Of a DNA stretch of 64,000 bases, positions 22,861 to 34,232 are shown in pieces. The stretch lies in the NCBI GenBank assembly GCA_001931875.2, contig MSJH02000812.1:682001-746000 (forward strand). Direction: 5' to 3'. Made by a program: the position numbers and the translations under genes. The notes beneath the pieces are model-generated. The model did not search any database. It saw nothing but the letters and a program-made list of their open reading frames with translations, and was not told the DNA's origin. The DNA is from Byssochlamys sp. IMV 00236. Its lineage: Eukaryota > Ascomycota > Eurotiomycetes > Eurotiales > Thermoascaceae. Numbering within the stretch: the first letter of the stretch is position 1; each line of letters starts with the position of its first letter.

Positions 22861-25800
22861 ATGGGCACTGGCAGCAGCTCAGAACAGTCTGGCGAAGAGA
22901 CACTATGTCTGCTCGTGGATGACTGGAGAGAAGAAGAGCCATCAACCGTGCTCCTCAACGACGACGACGTGCCCTTTGATGGACCTCTCGACGACTGCTT
23001 GAATCCAAGAAGTCGTTTACTGGAGTTTCGTTTCAAATTCCCAGTCAACTTCCCCGGGGGCAAGCATAGATTCTTGAACATTACCCAGAGTCTCCTTTCA
23101 AACAAGGCAACCCTTGGCATCAAGACATTGTTTCTAGGGAAGAGTGCTCGAGGCTATGTAGATGACCTCAAAAAGTCAAGATATGGCCGCGTCAAGTGGA
23201 GCGATATAATCATGGTCCATGGCTGCCAGGTTTCCTGGACGGAGGACAGGCAAGGCTCTAGCATAACCAACTTCAAATTTCAGATAGACGAGGATGAATT
23301 TGCTGTTGCCATTGTTGACAGAGAACATCCGATTTTCTTCGGCAATCTGAATAATGATAAGGTAAGTCTACCAACTTGCTTCCCTCTTCATCTCATTTAC
23401 TTACATATATGGAATGCAGCGGAAGTTTGTAGATGCCATAACCGTCCCCATTCGAATCTTACTCCGAGTCACATGGTGGAAGGAGCTCTTTGGGAATGCC
23501 GGAATCGACCTCTCTTCAGGCTCACTCTCTACAAGAGAGTCTGATGATTCCGAGGAGATCAGCCCTGAAGATCAATGGTGGTGGCCGATTGTACTAGAAG
23601 CACAACAAAGGTCCAAAGCAAAGGCTAAAGCCGCAGCACTATCAGCATCCACTAGCCTTCCTGCGGCTGAGGAGGATGCACAGGAATCTTCCGGAGCTGT
23701 GAAGAAAAGGCTCAAAAAGAACAAGGGCAAGAAACGAAAGGCCAATCACAGAAACCGTGCGAGGAACACGACCCGGACTTCTGATGCGGACGTGAAGACT
23801 GAGAAAGAAAAACAACAAACACTGCAGTCTCCTTCAAATCCTCCTTCACCCACTTCACCTGATTACCTTTCTGCATATGAAGCTCTTCCGTCTTATGACA
23901 CGCTGAACCCCAAGTCTGAAGATCAAGAAGGCCCAGCAGTGAGCGACTCTGGCATGGTCACTTGTCCTACATCTCCCATTAAAGAGACAGAACACCTTTA
24001 CGGGGCTGATCCCACTACAGGACCTGTCCCTGAGACGGTGCTTCACGAGACTCGTCTTTCTCATTCTTCGATCCCTCAGTCCCCTCTTCTCCAATCTCCT
24101 GTTGCTACTCCTCCTACAACCCATTTGTCTGAAGGAACCTTAGAAGTTACTTCTGTGCCTGAGGGAATTATTTTCAGCCACGACTCCTTGCCAGAAGGCC
24201 GTGTTCCTAGGGTCTCTTTGCCCACAGAGCCTCTGATTGAGACCACTCCTGGAGAATCTACTCCTCGTGACACAGTATCTGCTGCTATCTCTCCTGAATC
24301 TCCGCTCTCTCCCCAGCAGGACGCTGTTCTGCCCGAGAGTGAGTCCTCAGAAACTTGGATGGCCTCAAAGACAGAACATTCGAGCGAGGACCGTTTTAAG
24401 GATCCCCGGAAAGTTGAAATTCTTGCTAGCAACACCACTACCACCGAAAGACAGGACCAAGATCCTTCTTCTATCTTACTTTCCCACCCAAGCGGAACAT
24501 CTTCCGTGAGGAAGGAGGTCAGTTTTGCGGAAGACCCAAATCAAAACCAAAACATTGATACTGTGAAATCTCCTGCCGTGGAACTCATATCCAAAACACA
24601 GCAGAGTCAGGATTCCCCTGACACCCAGAAGGATCCCAAACCAGATAACAGTACTGCGAGTACCAAGACCGGCATGGCGAAAAAGAAGCACGCGAAGAAG
24701 AAGAAGCGTTCCCGTCGTCAGCAGACAGATCCAGTCACAGAACAGGATGCTGAACATCAGCCTTGCGTGTCGCAGACACCAGCACAGTCATGTCCAGCCT
24801 CGCAGTCATCCCGTCCAGCTTCAGCTCTAAACACGACTCAGGTACCCATTTCAAGTTCTGATTCTCCGTCACTGCAACCCAATTTGAGAGACCCTAAAGC
24901 TACTCCTGGAACCCTTACCAAAGACTCCAAATCTTCTCTTGACCCTCTTGCTTCGGAATACGTGCCTAACTTCAAGCCAGTCCAGAAGACGGTCGCCCTA
25001 CCAGAAACATCCAAAGCGCCTGACTCCAATGTATCGTCGAAGAAAAAGAAGGCATCTTCATCTACAAGGGCCAGAGCCAATACCTCACCATCAAAGTCGG
25101 CAGCTGCCAAGGGTCCTTCAGTTAATGTCTCCAGCATGAGCTCTCAACACAATGTCTCTCCTTCACCACATTCTAGCCAGCCAACGTTGACTGACGATAT
25201 CATCACACAATCTCTTACACATCTACAGGACGATCAACGCAACGCACTGCTGGCTTCCAGGAGAAACTCCACGACGTCCTTTTTTGCAAGCTCTACATTG
25301 GATACAGCAACACATCGCGGTCGTGAGGTCACAGCCTCCAGATCGGACCACACAGAGAAACATGCTAGGAACCAAGGTTCTGATGGCATTAATGCAGGCA
25401 GCTCAGTCTTTGAAAGCACTGGTTCTTTTGAACGTATTCTCCTTCGCAATGAACACTCTGCGGTATCCGGCCAAGCTTCATCCCATTCTGCTCAAAGGTC
25501 TTCCTCTCCTACTCGACGCGCCTCCATTTCCAGCCAACGTTCTGCTGCTTCAACGAATAGCCATCAGACCGGCCATCTCTCTTCTAGTCCTGACCGCAGC
25601 AGACTGCCTCCAATTCAAGAAGCGACGAGAGAACACGGACAGCGTGATATAACTTCCTTGACTGGTAATCACTCTGCATACGCACTAAGTCACAGTCACC
25701 CGGAGCCTGATAGCACCGAGCTCACCGCAAGGGATCCTGAAGATACCTCTACCTGTCAAACACCAACAAACCTCCAAATCCCACAGGGAGCATTCACCAC

Positions 25801-26986
25801 AAGCCCCGTCCAAACACAAGGCAATCCTCCTGCAACGTCACAGCTTATCGGTAGCCATGGCCCTCCCGCTCCGCCATCTACTACTCGAGCACTGCCATCG
25901 ATTTTCGGACAAGGTGGTCCAGTCGTTCGTCGACCGGCAGGCTTCTTTTGGCAACTCGATAGCCATGGCTTTCCATGTGCGAAGGCCGACTGTGACAAGC
26001 GTTGCAGCTCTTGGGATGGCGCTTCGGTCGTCTGCCCGCGGTGCGGACCGTTCTCTGAGGTCCGATACTGCAATCAAGAACACCTTTATGAGGACATCAA
26101 GCCTCATTGGGCATTCTGCGGGCAGATGACCTTCTGCCATCCCTGCCGGGAGAGTACGATTCCCCGGCGTCAGAAGGAAGGGCCTCCTCTGCTGCCCAGC
26201 TATCACAACTGGGACACCCCAGAGCGGCATCGCCAAGCCGTCTACCATGCCACCAACTCTGGTGGTGACTACTTCATCTTCGCCGACTGGGCGGAGTTTG
26301 TGACGGCTGGGCAGCCAGCCAACAACGTGGGTGTGCGATGCACCAACCGGGTGCTCGCAGTCGTCAATTTTGACGAGCCGGGAGAGAAGGACCGGTTCCG
26401 TCGGGTGCTGGGGGTTTGCCTCTTCGGTAAGCCGAACCCCCTGTTTATATAGTTCCTCACATCCCGATATAAAGTCCATTCACTAACATACCATCCCCTC
26501 TCAACAGCCTCCATCGAGGTTTTCGACCTCGTGGACTACATGTTCCGTCTCATTCGAGACAACCTCCGGTCTCGGGGCCTCTGGTCCGGCGAGCTCGACA
26601 AGGCGCTGCGATACCAAATGCAGCACGAGCTCGCCGTGGCTGTGAGCCCCGAGACCAGCGGGCAACGCCATGCCTGCGAAACGGAGTGGGACGGACGCAA
26701 CAGGCGTCGCTGCGGGGACCCGGTCTGCCGCGCCGAGTACCGCCCGCTCCTGGGCGACCAAAGGATGGGTCGTGGCTTCGTCGGCCTGTGCGACTACATG
26801 GAGTCCAACCACTGGCTCCTGCGCGCGGCGAGGCGCACCCATCCCGAGGTCACCCAGGTGGCGGCGCGGACTCGGGGCGAAGGATTCGGGGACGTTGCAG
26901 AGGAGGACAGGAGGCTGTTCCGCCGGGGAGAGGGGTGGGACGGGGCCGGGACCGGGGAGATGGAGATCGAGGGAGTCAATGCTTGA
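22861..26986 (+). CDS. Large disordered protein with C-terminal MYND-like zinc region
   Basis: Predicted product is about 1328 residues from exons 22861-23361, 23420-26426 and 26508-26986. The N-terminal ~200 residues look folded, with LLEFRFKFPVNFPGGKHRFL and WSDIIMVHGCQVSWTEDRQG. Residues about 240-1000 are a long low-complexity region rich in Ser, Pro, Thr and Glu with two lysine-rich patches, near 262 (KKRLKKNKGKKRK) and 589 (KKKHAKKKKRSRRQQ), that could be nuclear signals. Residues about 1019-1075 carry a cysteine/histidine array (CPRCG, VRYCNQEH, IKPHWAFC) arranged like a MYND zinc finger. A conserved-looking tail follows (FDLVDYMFRLIRDNLRSRGL). I chose ATG 22861 because the upstream frame is separated by a good donor/acceptor pair that would not keep frame. 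ATG 22711 is an alternative. Function is unknown. Confidence 0.75.
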
Positions 26987-27912
26987 GTGTGATCCTTTTC
27001 CATTATTGGAAAAGGGTCTGAACTCGCAGCGATGACCTCGATCGATGAAGTCCTCCCGGTTCTTGGTGCCCGGGCCCAGGGATACGGTGTTTGGCGTTTG
27101 GTGTTTTGGTCTTTGTGTGTTTTCTTTGGTTTTTTGTCTTGTTTTGTTTTGTTTTTTACTGCCCTTGAAGATTCCCAGTCTTGTACATTTCCCCTTTCGT
27201 CCCCATTCGCGCCGTTTGTTTCTTTTTCACCCCCTTGCCCTTACGATACCCAGTCTTGTTTGCTTTCTGTTTCTAGTTTTGTTTTCTTTCCGCGCCGTCA
27301 GACCGGGTTACTGCCCGTGTCTTTCCCTTCTATGTTTGATAGTAATGTTTATTCCTTGGTTTCTTTGATGTACATGCAATCTCGACCAGAGGCGGATTGG
27401 CATTTTGTGTTTGTTTTTGTCTCTTCTTGTATTTAGTACTTGGTTTCATGACCAGTGGGGGAACAGGAGCCCAGTTTTTGTCTGTGTCTGTTTTTGTCTC
27501 GTCTTGTTTTTGTATGTAGATAGTACAGATATCTATTATTATCTTACAATTGTCGAAAAGCTTCTTTTCAACAGCAATCTGGTTATGTAACTATCTGACT
27601 ATCTGGCTATCTTGAGAAGCTTTGATTATCGTGAATGATAGTTAGTCCTTTTCAAGACATGGTATTTCCTAACCTACCTTAGATTTATTGCCGCAGATTT
27701 CAGTGCAGAATATCTTCTACGCGTCTATCGTCTGACATTTCCAGCATCAGAGAAGCTATTGGTAAGACGCTCGAAGTCTTTTGATTTGAAAACAAAGATG
27801 GGGAGGACCGGAGCTTTGCATTTCTGCACCGGTATCCTCGATTACCTTCAAAGTGGTCACGCCGAGATAACCTTGCTGCAAAATATTCCTGAAGGAAGGC
27901 TATAGATATAAA
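26987..27912. other. Intergenic region with GTTTT-rich sequence
   Basis: This follows the MYND-like gene. It has strong strand bias (T-rich on plus) and a short (GTTTT)n run near 27139-27157. Possible open frames are low-complexity and unconvincing. No gene is seen. Confidence 0.55.
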
Positions 27913-28890
27913 TCAGGGCCTTCCTTTAGCATTAATATATCTATAAAGCCCGATTATAAGCCTCAATGCCTCTCCTCGCCCTTCTCTTTTGCACAGATCA
28001 TAGGGCTCAGAGTGAAAGACTTCGAAAGTTCCACTCAGAGGCTTTCCATGAGTGAGCTCTTCCATATAAGTAGGAGAAACCCTTGCCATAGTGAGTTTCA
28101 AAACCGTCCTTTCCATCCGCAGAACGAATGCCGTATGATCATCAATCACGGCCATATTATGTTCATAGGCGAGGACTCCCTGTAATAAGACTTGGGAGAC
28201 TAAACGAGCAAGGTATGATGTATCATTCTCTTTCTTGACCTGTTGTAAGGCATCAGCTAGAGTATGAAGTACAAGAGAAACAGACACAGACCGAAAATAT
28301 GCCAACAAGCTGCGGAGAAGCTGCCTCGCTTATGAGTGTCCCATCACAACCCAACGTGCCACGTATTCTGGACGAGAGTATTTCAAACCGGATCTTCGAT
28401 TTCGTAGACATACGTCTTGGTCTGTTCATGAGCCTCTTCATTCGCAAGAGAGTGGGTGATCTACACTGACAGGTTTTTCGCTGCTTCGATATGAGATAGG
28501 AGAATTTCGCAAAGAAACAATATAGCTTGCTTCGATGTTTCTGACCAGCTGCTGTGTGATCTCATTGCTTCATTTAGTCTGGCGAAAACGGAATGGAAAC
28601 TATTACGTCGATAAATGGAGCGCGTAGAACTGAAATTCGCTAGATCGTCTTCGGTTGGTTCGATGAATTCTGCGTGTAGAGTTTCGAACTCTGCGTTATT
28701 TTTAATATGCATTTTAGTATGACATGGAAGGAGAAACGATAAGCTTACCTTCGTCTTGGTCTGCTGGTAAATATTCTGGATCAATAAGATTAGCAGCAGG
28801 AGTGTCACTATGCTGAACTAGTCGAAGTAGTTCGAATTGTTGCGACGTCCACTTATGTGGTGACTGAAGGAGGAGCGATAAGGATTCCAT
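27913..28890 (-). pseudogene. Broken gene of unrecognised fungal family
   Basis: Minus-strand reading from ATG 28890 (MESLSLLLQSPHKWTSQQFE) runs through a good intron (donor GT at 28748, acceptor just before EFETLHAEFIEP) to HIEAAKNLSV. An in-frame TAG stops it at 28461-28463. The same frame continues past the stop as ITHSLANEEAHEQTKTYVYE. It then shifts into EILSSRIRGTLGCDGTLI and shifts again into SVSVSLVLHTLADALQQV, ending at 27913. The continuity of protein-like sequence across one stop and two frame changes indicates a decayed gene. I do not recognise the family and assign no function. Confidence 0.6.
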
Positions 28891-29593
28891 GTTAGTTTAC
28901 AGGCCAATTATTACCATGAGTACGTTGATGTTAACAAGGTTGGAAGTAATTACTGGACTTTCATTGCTTTGATTCTTCGGAGGGGCTTTGTTCCGACAGC
29001 TTGTCTTCAGTAAGATATTCCGCGCCGAAGGCGATCTTTCTTGTTAACATTCTCGAGTAAAGCATCACACTTAGTCTTCTAAGTAGGTATTCTAATTCGA
29101 ACAAATTTAACCAGCTTTTGATATTTAATCTAGGAGGCTAGTGTGGCTGTAACGGATTATGCATTTCCGTGGTAGTATGTGCTATCTGGTCTGCAGAAGG
29201 AAATGCTAGATACCACTACTACTGGAGATGGATGCCTGGAGAATAGGATGGTTTGCCCAGTAGACGGTAAGTTCAAGCGATGCCTCATCTCTGTAATCAT
29301 CCCTGGTTGGAGAAAACATGTATACCTAGGTATTCTATAGTGATTTAATTTAGCGTTGATCACGGAATCTCAAAGCTCACTTGTAAATAGTAATTATTAG
29401 GATGCGCCAGACAATCAATGGTAAGGTCATCTTCTTATATGGATAGGATCGACAGTCCGTATCGCAAGCTTGCCTCTTTGTTTTTGATTCCTTCTTTCCA
29501 GAACGCGGAAAATATATTTTCCTTGCCTGTAAGCCATCCAGATAGGGGGTTTAGAATCTATGCTGTCTCAGCCCTTCAAGACTTTAGCGTGCT
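28891..29593. other. AT-rich intergenic region
   Basis: No gene is seen. It contains the left copy of a 62-base direct repeat at 29331-29392 (annotated separately). Confidence 0.5.
29331..29392 (+). repeat. Direct repeat, left copy (62 bases)
   Basis: This aligns without gaps to 31545-31606 with 7 mismatches in 62, of which 5 are transitions. Both copies begin TATTCTATAGT and end TTGTAAATAGTA. They have the same orientation and bracket the second phosphotransferase-like pseudogene. Confidence 0.85.
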
Positions 29594-31159
29594 ATGCCTA
29601 AGACTCGCTGTTTGCTTCGCGGAGAGATCACATATTCTTCTGCAAGAGAAAAGGACACAAATGTCCTCCACACTCTTGGATATTGGGCCCAGAGGGCGGA
29701 GTTTTTTGATCGTCTAGACAAGAATAGGAACCTGATTCAGGCGGTAATTGCTCGCCACCTCGGCGTAAAGGCAGCGGCATGTCATGTCGCTGATCAAGCT
29801 GACTGGGTACATGGGAGCTTCAATCTTTGTGTCCCCGTCACGATCACAGCTTGGAGGAAAACAAGGGTGATAATCCGCTTCCCATTGCCATACCGGGTAG
29901 GCGAAGACTTCAGGCCTGGAAATGCAGACGAGAAGCTTCGTTGCGAGGCAGGAGCCTATACATGGCTTCAGAGCCACTGTCCATCAGTACCCATTCCTCG
30001 ACTTTATGGATTTGGGTTGTCAACCGGTCAAAGTGTAAGTCATTACATTGTATCTTAGGCATATCGCTAATGGTCCTAGTTTACGGCTATCGATACGCTG
30101 CCCTTGATGACTCGTTGTCTGCAATATCTCCGTCGTTTGGCACTGGCAACACTTGGATATCCTGTTCCATCCCGTCTTGTGCCCCAGCGAGGCGATGGAC
30201 CGAATCTCTTCGTTGGCTATCTTCTGATCGAATATATTGAGGAGGGCCAGGGGATGATGCTTTCAAACACCTGGGATGAGGGATACGTTGACACACGACT
30301 ACGGACTAACTTCTTTCGAAGCCTGTCTCGAGTCTTACTAACTATCGCCCAGGTTCCTGTACCGCAGATCGGCTCATTCACTATTAACGATGATGGCGTT
30401 TTGACACTGAGTAATCGGCCGCTGACTCTTGAAGTCCATGAACTAGAGAACGAGAGGATTCCGGTGGATATTCCCCGGAATCTCACATATACATCTGTCG
30501 ACTCATACGTAATGGACATTCTTGCTTTCCATGATAGTCGCCTTCGCCATCAGCCAAATGCGGCTACCAACGAGCAGGATTGTGTCTATCAAATGTCTGC
30601 CTTGTCCACCATGAAAATGGTTTTCCCTCAGTTCTTCCGACGTGATTTGCGCCGTGGGCCTTTTGTCTTTTGCTTGACAGATATTCATCAGAGCAACATC
30701 CTAGTTGATGCTGACTGGAACATTAAGTGTTTGATTGACCTAGAGTGGGCATGCTCACGGCCAATAGAGATGTTGCATCCTCCGCGCTGGCTTACGAATC
30801 AAGCGATAGATGAGATGGATGCCGACAAATACGCCCAGATCCACCAAGAGTTCGTGGAAATCCTACAGAATGAGGAAAGACTCCTTGACGCACGCACTAC
30901 GATTTCATCTGTATTGAGAGAGGGTCTGGAGAGAGGTACATACATTTTGGTATACAGCAGCTCTACGGAGTCCCACTGGCCTCTTTCGGGTGTTCTACGA
31001 TCATATACAGCCAAGGTTTGCAAAGGGACATGAGAACGATGAGAATTTTTATCGAGTTCTGATGTATTACTGGACGGAAAAGACTTGGGACTTTATCAGA
31101 GGAAAAGTGAGAGACAAAACTGAGTATGATAAGCGACTTCGAGATGCGTTCAACAATTG
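29594..31159 (+). pseudogene. APH-fold phosphotransferase-like gene with a late frameshift
   Basis: This belongs to a fungal phosphotransferase-like family distinct from the copy at 1.8 kb. Exon 1 (29594-30034) starts MPKTRCLLRGEI and contains VHGSFNLCVPVTI, RFPLPYRVGEDFRPGNADEK and VPIPRLYGFGLSTG. A 45-base intron leads to exon 2 at 30080 (FTAIDTLPLMTRCLQYLRR). The catalytic-loop equivalent is FCLTDIHQSNILVD, followed by the metal-binding CLIDLEWACSRP. Near 30935-30947 the frame shifts by one base: LERGT should continue FWYTAALRSPTGLFRVFYDH, but the running frame stops at 31031-31033. The shifted frame runs on to a TGA at 31157-31159 with family-like sequence. The only GT..AG that could bridge the shift is about 22 bases, too short for an intron. 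This is a recent pseudogene or a sequencing error. Confidence 0.75.
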
Positions 31160-31864
31160 ACCTAAGACGAAACGTGGACCGATTTCTCAGTTTGCGGCTA
31201 CCTAGTAATCAACTCTTTCCTAGGTAGTGGCTCCAGTAGCCAAAGAAAGCTACATCTAACTTACGCTCAATCACACAAAGTACCTTCAATGGGTGAGAAT
31301 CGACTTCCACCCGAGAAAAAGTGGTCAATCACAACGATTCCACGGCACCATCGAGGACGTAGAGTGACGTGTCCTCTATCCCAGAGTTGGATTCCCGTGA
31401 ATGGCGCCCAATTTATACGAGCCACTTAGGAGCCACCAAGCGTTCTACTTAGATCTGCAATGGAGAAAGGGGGAAAAAAGCAACAGCTGATTCAAGAATC
31501 TTCACTATCTGACAGAGAGAAACCATGCCGGCGGTAGCCAACTATATTCTATAGTCATCTGATTTGGCGTTGATCGCGGAATCTCAGAGCTCAATTGTAA
31601 ATAGTAAAGGCATAGCGCCGTTGCAGCTAAACATAAAGCCCAGACACCACTCCATGTGCTTGTCCCATCATAGTAGGTACATACTTTCTCTCATTGGCTA
31701 ACTAAGGAAAGCAAGACACAAACTTAGCAACAAGGGGTTCTGATTTTTTTTTTTCTGAGCCAAATTCTACTGATTTTATCCTTTTCTCGTCTATATAGCC
31801 TCCCAAGGGTTTTGTGTCAACGCAAATAAGAGAGTCGACATGAATATGTGCATATAGCAGTCCT
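31160..31864. other. Intergenic region with right direct repeat
   Basis: This lies between the phosphotransferase-like pseudogene and the 3' end of kynurenine aminotransferase. It holds the right copy of the direct repeat. No gene is seen. Confidence 0.55.
31545..31606 (+). repeat. Direct repeat, right copy (62 bases)
   Basis: Same orientation as the left copy at 29331-29392, about 89% identical. Flanking bases outside the 62 are not similar. Confidence 0.85.
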
Positions 31865-33771
31865 CTATCGGACAATGTACTTCTTCAGGCCCCTCAACCG
31901 CTCCTTTGCCAACTCTAGAACGTCGTCATTCTTGCACACCGCGAAACGGAGGTAATCCTCAGCAATGTGTGCGTTCTCGTCGGTGTAGAATTCCGTTGGC
32001 GGGATAGCAGCAACGCCAACCTCCTTGATCAAAAACCAGGCCAGCTTGAAGTCACGCGGTCTGTTAGCTACGTGAGGAGGGAATGGGTAGTTTTCGGGCA
32101 GCTTGACTGCGGACATGTTGGCCAGGACGAAGTAACCACCTTCGGGATCGGAGTACTAGAGTGGAATCGATGAGGTCAGTCTATCCGTGACAACAGCGAG
32201 ATGTAAATAGACGGATTGAATAACTACATACCGGAAGGCCAAGCTCATCGAAGATCTCGCAGAACTTGTCCATCTTCTGCCTCATTTCTTTCCGACTCTG
32301 GTCCCAGAATCCGACCTTATCGGCTTGCTCAAATGCCACAGCCGAGGCTTCTTGAAGAGGAGACACACTGCTGTAGCATATCCGCGTGTGTGCAGCGGCT
32401 ACATACTTGATCAGATGCTCTGGTCCGATGAGGTACCCAACGCGCCAGCCGGTAGCATAGAAGGCCTTGCCCGCGGAACCAACGGTGAGGGTTCGCTCGT
32501 AGAGTTCCGGTGACAGGGTCGCAATCCTAGTGAATGGTGTGTAGTAAAGACGGTCGTAGACCTCATCAGATAGGATAATGATGTTGTGCTTCACGGCAAG
32601 CGCACCAATGCGCTCAAGCTCCTCACGTGAGAAGACCTTCCCAACTGGGTTGTGACTACGGCTTTATCAGTAACCTCTCTCTCATCCAAAGGGACAGTAA
32701 GATGGTGTGCTATAGCTTACGGTGAGTTGAGAACCTACAGACAGTTAGATCATATCCAAAAAGCAAGCTTTGCAGGAGGACGCTTACAATCATTCTTGTC
32801 TTCGAGTTGATCGTCCGCTCCAGTTCATCGAAGTCAATTTTCCACTCAGCAGCGGAAGAGGTCTTGACCGCCCCATCCTTCGGTGGGTGAAGGGGGACAT
32901 ATCGAATCTTGCCTCCGGGCATCTCAATGTTGCTTATATATCTGAATTCAAAGTCAGTTTCCACCGTATTACCATTTGATAGCCGGTGCGCAAAACGTAC
33001 TGGTCGAAGAAGGGCTCGAAGATGATAACCTCATCACCGGGTTCAATGAAGCCCATAAAAGCACTCAGCATTCCTAAGCCAACCACTTAGTTCAGTGCCA
33101 TCACATTATGCAGGTTGTCGGTCCAACCTTCGTTTGCACCCGTCGTGATCGTGACCTCGGTTTCCGGGTTGAGCTGGCGACCAAAAGAAGCCGAGTATGC
33201 ATCTGCAATTGCCTTCTTCAAGCGTGGTCGACCCTGGATGATTGCGAGATTGTGAGTCAAGATACAACATGCTAGGCTCAGGGACGCAATCATCCGGTAC
33301 CTTTGTGGGAGAATATTGGTTGCACTCCACCCGGTCGAGGGCCTCTTTGGCGGCGTCCAACGCGAACTGGGGAGGGTTGTAGCCACTTTTTAAGTGTTCT
33401 GTCAGCTCCTCTCCGGGCCATTGGCACATGGAAGTTGCATACTTACAAAAATCCTTGTCCCATATTCACAATAGGCTGTACAGGGGATGCTGCCGCTGCT
33501 TCGTTGACGATGGACCTGGAATGGTTCAGCAACTCGTCCTTATCCGACCCGCGCATAAGATATCCACGCACCAAACATCCTGTCTCTGGCCAGCGACTCT
33601 CCTGGCCGGACGGAAAGGGTCCTGTCGCGCTGACGTTACGGACATTGTTCTAACACAGACAGCGGGTACGCGGGGGAGCGTCGATCGGGTGATGGAGACT
33701 GCGGGGATCTGTAAAGGAGGTGTTCGCAGGCTTGTGAGTACGGATTGGAAGCAACGAGAGGCGGCAGTCAT
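31865..33771 (-). CDS. BNA3: Kynurenine aminotransferase / class I-II aminotransferase
   Basis: This PLP enzyme converts kynurenine to kynurenate, and relatives also act on glutamine or cysteine conjugates. Nine exons: 33771-33572, 33515-33447, 33385-33301, 33233-33128, 33073-33001, 32941-32788, 32734-32721, 32655-32232 and 32155-31865, giving 471 residues. Visible features are GYNPPQFALDAAKEALD, ITTGANEG, VIIFEPFFDQY, NSPHNPVGK, ILSDEVYDRLYY, the PLP lysine in GSAGKAFYATGWRVGY (near residue 297) and LRFAVCK with the carboxylate arginine. All key residues are present. The N-terminal ~60 residues are basic and hydroxylated with almost no acidic residues, like a mitochondrial presequence. Exon 7 is only 14 bases. 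The first ATG in frame is 33771. Confidence 0.9.
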
Positions 33772-34232
33772 ATGGGAGGATATAAATGAGGGACTGGAGT
33801 AACAATAACGCGCTGCATTACTCAACTGACGAGTGACAGCGGAAGGAGAAAGATATGATATGGCCTCTGTCCTACAGAGATAGCAATTATTACCGCGGGG
33901 AACAATTGCGTGCTCGGCGACTTCCGCTCTCCATAACCAGACTAGACTAGACTAGACTAACTTAAGAATTAATTCCGTTCTCCGATGCTTCTCCGAAATT
34001 CGTCTTGTATGCCTTGTTTCTGCCTCGGAAACAAGGCACCTCAAGGGCCTCAATAATTAAGTCATCACTGAATTATGCTCTGCGCGTCGCGAGCCAGCAC
34101 GCGTCTAGAGCTACCTAACCTAACCTATATCTTTACTGTCAAGCTGTCGATCGATTATCACTACCCAGTCTCCCAGACCAATCAAGTCATCATAGGCTGC
34201 GTATTTTACTTTGGTCTGATGAGCTGGTCGCC
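33772..34232. other. Divergent promoter region
   Basis: A 461-base spacer separates kynurenine aminotransferase (minus) from Mgs1 (plus). It has a short (GACTA)n tract near 33940-33961 and AT-rich stretches. No gene is seen. Confidence 0.6.

Noticed and set aside
25838..26479. 213-codon minus-strand frame inside the MYND-like gene
   Set aside because: Shadow of the coding strand across the zinc region, with no domain of its own.
30936..30957. Possible 22-base intron that would rescue the second phosphotransferase-like gene
   Set aside because: It has GT and AG ends, but it is far below the minimum intron size for these fungi and lacks a branch site.
34112..34130. CCTAA-type repeats resembling telomere sequence
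   Set aside because: Only two to three units, lacking the CCCTAA form, and in the promoter of a conserved gene.
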